Positions 61,201-64,000 of a stretch of 64,000 bases of DNA are shown piece after piece (positions within the stretch are counted from its first letter, which is position 1; each line of letters begins with the position of its first letter). The stretch lies in assembly GCF_032911445.1 (NCBI RefSeq), contig NZ_JAWJEJ010000002.1, forward strand, positions 310,001 to 374,000. Reading direction: 5' to 3'. The notes below the pieces were generated by a model. That model searched no databases, was not told where the DNA came from, and was given only the letters and a program-made list of their open reading frames with translations. Source of the stretch: Sphingomonas sp. HF-S4 (GTDB taxonomy: Bacteria > Pseudomonadota > Alphaproteobacteria > Sphingomonadales > Sphingomonadaceae). The translations under genes and the position numbers were made by a program.

Positions 61201-61210
61201 TCAGGGATGG

Positions 61211-62644
61211 CTAGCGCCCGAGCAGCGGCGCGACATCGCCATGAGCGAAATGCTGGAACGCCTCGCGCACGGCGCCACGGAAGCGCTCGTCGCCGGCAAG
61301 CCGCGCGCCGAACACCGGCTCCACCGCCAGCAAGGCCGTGACCGGATCGCCGCTGGTAGCTGCGGCCGCCAGCGTCTCCGCCAGCGGATCGGTGATCTTC
61401 TCGCCCGCCTCAGCTTTCCGCCGCAGGAAGGCGATCCACGCCGCGACCGGCACCGCCAGCCGATCGACGCTGCGCCCGGCATCGAGCGCCTCGCGCGTCG
61501 TATCGAGCAGGCGATAGGGTAGCTTTTGCGAGCCGTCCCAAGCGATCTGTGCCAGCAGATGCCGGATCTCGGGATTGCGGAAACGGTCGAGCACCGCATC
61601 GGCATAGGCCGCGATATCGAGCCCCTCGACTGCGCCCAGCGACGCGGCGATGTCCTGATGGACCAGCCGCGTGACGAAGCCTTCGAGCGCCGCGTCGGAC
61701 ATCGCGTCGAACACCGTCTCGTGGCCGCGTGCGAGGCCGATATAGGCAAGGCTCGAATGCGCGCCGTTGAGGATGCGCAGCTTGGCCTGCTCATAGCCGC
61801 GGACGTCGCTGGTCAGCGTCACCCCCGCCGAAGCGAGGTCGGGCCCGTCGGCCATGTCGAAGCGCTGGAGCACCCATTGAGTAAAGCGCTCGCGCTGGAC
61901 CGCCGCCTTGTCCTCGACGCCGAGTTCGGTCGCGACCTTGGCGAGGAACGCCGCGTCGCTCGCGGGGGTGATCGAATCGACCATCGAATCGGGGAACGCC
62001 ACTTCGCCCGCGATCCAGTCGGCGAGCCCGGCATCCTGCGCGCGGGCGAGCGCGACGCATGCCGCGCGGAGCTTGGCGCCGTTGCCGGTCATGTTGTCGC
62101 AGCACAGCATCGCGAAGGGGGGCAGCCCGGCGGCGCGGCGATCCCCCAGTCCGGCGACGATCCACCCGATCACGCTCGCCGGCTCGGCAGGGCGCTTCAG
62201 GTCGTGGGCGATATCGGGATGCGCGAAATCGAGGCTCCCGTCGCCGGCGAGGCAATAGCCCTTCTCGGTCACCGTACTCGTCGCGATCCGCACGTCGGGC
62301 GAGGCGAGCAGCGCCCGCAGCCGCACGCCTTCGCCCGGCCCGATCGCGTCCGAATGCGCCGCGATCACGCGCATCGAAGGCTCGCGGTCGATCACCGCCA
62401 ACGTGTAGAGCCCGTCCTGCGCCTTGAGCGCGTCGGTGGTGCCGCCGCTGCGCAGCGACACTGCGGCGATCCCCCAGCGCGGATCATGATCGAGCAGGCG
62501 ATCGACAATGGCCGCCTGGTGCGCGCGGTGGAACGCGCCGGGGCCGAAATGGACGATGCCGGTGCGGATGGCGTCAGAAGCATGGCGCGGACGCGCGATC
62601 GTGTCAGGCAAAGCGGCGAGCGACGTGCGGGACAGATTGGTCAT
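61211..62644 (-). CDS. Mannitol dehydrogenase family protein, fructuronate reductase-like
   Basis: A 477-residue polyol-specific long-chain dehydrogenase. The N-terminal IVHFGPGAFHRAHQA nucleotide-binding motif and the PSLDH signature KLRILNGAHSSLAYIG (catalytic Lys, Asn and His) are intact. The family includes fructuronate reductase (UxuB), mannitol and arabinitol dehydrogenases; the sugar-acid enzymes elsewhere in this window make fructuronate plausible, but the exact substrate cannot be decided. Confidence 0.92.
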   Translation of the reverse strand: MTNLSRTSLAALPDTIARPRHASDAIRTGIVHFGPGAFHRAHQAAIVDRLLDHDPRWGIAAVSLRSGGTTDALKAQDGLYTLAVIDREPSMRVIAAHSDAIGPGEGVRLRALLASPDVRIATSTVTEKGYCLAGDGSLDFAHPDIAHDLKRPAEPASVIGWIVAGLGDRRAAGLPPFAMLCCDNMTGNGAKLRAACVALARAQDAGLADWIAGEVAFPDSMVDSITPASDAAFLAKVATELGVEDKAAVQRERFTQWVLQRFDMADGPDLASAGVTLTSDVRGYEQAKLRILNGAHSSLAYIGLARGHETVFDAMSDAALEGFVTRLVHQDIAASLGAVEGLDIAAYADAVLDRFRNPEIRHLLAQIAWDGSQKLPYRLLDTTREALDAGRSVDRLAVPVAAWIAFLRRKAEAGEKITDPLAETLAAAATSGDPVTALLAVEPVFGARLAGDERFRGAVREAFQHFAHGDVAPLLGR

Positions 62645-62687
62645 GCCAATCTTCCAAGCAGCGACTACTGCAGCAAGTCAATCCGGG

Positions 62688-63689
62688 TTAGTAGGATTTG
62701 CCGGGCGAAGACCCGCCACCGAGCAGCGATCCGGTACCAAAGCCCAGCCGCCGCTCGCTCCCCTTGGGCATGCGGAAGCGGACCTGCCGGTTGGGAAAGT
62801 CGATATCGACACGGCGGAAGCTGCGCAGCGCATCCATGCCGAGCAGCAATGCCGGACGCTTGGTCAGCCCGAACCGCTCGAACGGCGCAACGTCGGCGAA
62901 CGCCACCGGCATCGATCCGAACATCACATCGCCCACCTTGATGTTCGGCACCGTCGTATAGCCGGCCGTCGCCTTTTCGCCGGTAACGTCGGTCAATTCG
63001 ATCGCCTGGGCCCTGCGACTGCGGCCGACGCGCTTGCGCAGCGCGCTGTTGCCCATGCTCACCTGACTACCCGTGTCGAGCACGACCTGGATGCGCGTGG
63101 AGCCGTAATAGGCGTCGGTGACGATCAGCTGGCCGAACTGGCTCTTGGCCGTCACGACGATCTCGTCCGGCGCGTTGCGCCGGCGCTTGGTACTTTTCTG
63201 GCTGGGGCGGACTTCCATCGTGCCATTGTCGAAATCGATCGTAACCTGGTGGTCGCGCAGCGTGTCGATCCCCAGCAGGCCGATCGCGCCGAGGTTGCGC
63301 GCCTCGAGCTTGGGGGCGATCACGCTATGCTGCACGCCGATCGACTTGATCATCAGGTCTGGCACCAGCACGGTATCGACCTGGCTGCGGCCCGTCATCG
63401 ACAGCAGCGTCACCGGTGCGCCCGAACTGAGCCGCAGCGTGTTCGCAAGCTCGCGCGACACCACGGTACGCTCGGCGCCGGTATCGATGATGAAGTTGTA
63501 CGGTCCCTTGGCATTGACCGCGACGGGGACCGTCAGGCGCTGGTCGACTTCGCCGAGCATCAGCAAAGTCGTTTCCATGACCGACTCGGGGCTGATCAGC
63601 TCGGGATCCTGAGGGGTATTTGCGGGCGCGCCGGCGGGGGCCTCGATCGGCAAGGTCAGAAGCAGGAGCGGATAGACGACTCCAGACAT
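62688..63689 (-). CDS. Exported retropepsin-like aspartic protease with two Asp motifs
   Basis: A 333-residue protein with a signal-like N-terminus (SGVVYPLLLLTLPIEAPAG). Two retropepsin-type domains each carry the catalytic motif: FIIDTGAERT and VVLDTGSQVS, each with a later hydrophobic-Gly partner (GLLGIDTL and LLLGMDAL), so a full pseudo-dimeric protease could form within one chain. The linker contains DEIVVTAKSQ, which looks like a TonB box. A TTG at 63734 overlaps the upstream stop and is an alternative coupled start. The substrate is unknown. Confidence 0.82.
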   Translation of the reverse strand: MSGVVYPLLLLTLPIEAPAGAPANTPQDPELISPESVMETTLLMLGEVDQRLTVPVAVNAKGPYNFIIDTGAERTVVSRELANTLRLSSGAPVTLLSMTGRSQVDTVLVPDLMIKSIGVQHSVIAPKLEARNLGAIGLLGIDTLRDHQVTIDFDNGTMEVRPSQKSTKRRRNAPDEIVVTAKSQFGQLIVTDAYYGSTRIQVVLDTGSQVSMGNSALRKRVGRSRRAQAIELTDVTGEKATAGYTTVPNIKVGDVMFGSMPVAFADVAPFERFGLTKRPALLLGMDALRSFRRVDIDFPNRQVRFRMPKGSERRLGFGTGSLLGGGSSPGKSY

Positions 63690-63730
63690 GGCGTGACGAT
63701 ATACCTGCACATATTGCGCAGCAAACGAAT

Positions 63731-64000
63731 TCAATCGAGCCGCATCGCCTCCGCCGCGATACCTTCGGCCTCGATCAACAGCGCGTCCTCGGCAGTGCCT
63801 TCGGGCACGCGCTCGCGGCCGATCATGATCAGCACCGGCACCGCCATCGGGCTCACGCGATCGAGGTCGATGTGCAGCATCGTGTCCGCCGCGGTATCGA
63901 GCAGGTGGGCGAGCCGCCCGACATCGGTCATCCGCGCGCGCGCATCGGCCCAGGCCGCCTTGAGCAGCAGGTGATCGGGCTCGTATTTGCGCAGCACGTC
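63731..64000 (-). CDS. C-terminus of a probable ligase-associated Lhr-type DEXH helicase, truncated by the window
   Basis: About 90 C-terminal residues are visible, continuing off the right edge: YEPDHLLLKAAWADARARMTDVGRLAHLLD, LDRVSPMAVPVLIMIGRERVP, LLIEAEGIAAEAM. The DVGRLxxLL...HxxLDRxSPxAVPxLxxxGRExV pattern is what I recall for the C-terminal domain of ligase-associated DNA damage response DEXH-box helicases (Lhr-C-like). The helicase motifs lie outside, so this is a moderate call. The protease gene follows, possibly coupled by a TTGA overlap. Confidence 0.6.
   Translation of the reverse strand, partial: DVLRKYEPDHLLLKAAWADARARMTDVGRLAHLLDTAADTMLHIDLDRVSPMAVPVLIMIGRERVPEGTAEDALLIEAEGIAAEAMRLD

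Overview
The window looks like a chromosomal segment of a yellow-pigmented alphaproteobacterium of the order Sphingomonadales, most likely Sphingomonas or a close relative. The evidence is very high GC with dense 4-nt gene overlaps, a crtY-crtI-crtB carotenoid operon, a large TonB-dependent receptor beside glycoside hydrolases, the coxC-DUF983-SURF1-thrC order, and many GC-rich palindromic intergenic repeats. No rRNA, tRNA, phage, IS transposase or CRISPR array was seen. The first gene (coxC) and the last gene (probable Lhr-type helicase) are cut by the window edges.

Layout. 1-6.3 kb: end of the cytochrome oxidase operon (coxC, DUF983, SURF1), thrC, an RNA methyltransferase-like gene, then ccmA-ccmB behind a metallopeptidase gene on the minus strand. 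6-9.6 kb: pterin carbinolamine dehydratase, an SDR, and a two-gene OpuC/ProU-type osmolyte importer whose permease is fused to its binding protein. 9.6-17 kb: exported GH3 glucosidase plus aldose epimerase, small secreted proteins, an oxidative sugar-acid aldehyde dehydrogenase with its GntR/FCD regulator, and a truncated haemoglobin. 17-30 kb: a 992-aa VIT/vWA/DUF2135 secreted protein, a stop-interrupted DUF2007 gene, a 254-bp inverted-repeat element, a GH2 enzyme, and divergently a TonB-dependent receptor followed by two coupled genes. 29.6-31.6 kb: a sigma-54 promoter driving PII (glnK) and amtB, ending in an intrinsic terminator. 31.6-41.7 kb: GMC oxidoreductase and sterol desaturase, a DUF442 phosphatase, recQ, a HerA-like ATPase, a hydrolase, and an Atm1-type ABC exporter.

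41.7-49.6 kb: crtY-crtI-LOG-crtB operon, a TetR/GST pair sharing a palindromic operator, DUF2585, a second sterol-desaturase-like hydroxylase, DUF2141, and a PhnA-like gene. 49.8-51.5 kb: a ParDE/RelB-like toxin-antitoxin module with a perfect operator palindrome, then about 0.9 kb of distinctly AT-richer DNA carrying a tiny DUF1508-like gene. 52-54.3 kb: thiC under a TPP riboswitch. 54.3-64 kb: a lipoprotein, rpmG, DUF2059, a GDT1-like transporter, dps, the serC-serA-hisZ amino-acid genes, a fructuronate reductase-like dehydrogenase, a double retropepsin-like protease and the end of a probable DNA-repair helicase.

The genes divide into core housekeeping (respiration, haem export, Ser/Thr/His/thiamine synthesis, nitrogen sensing), polysaccharide and sugar-acid use (GH3, GH2, TonB receptor, aldehyde dehydrogenase, fructuronate reductase) and pigment synthesis. 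The least explained signals are TonB-box-like motifs inside two secreted non-receptor proteins, the receptor-linked pair of a His-x-Asp protein and an aldo/keto reductase lacking catalytic residues, and a family of palindromic repeats that border on or supply coding and ribosome-binding sequence. Names are based on recognised motifs only; no database search was possible.
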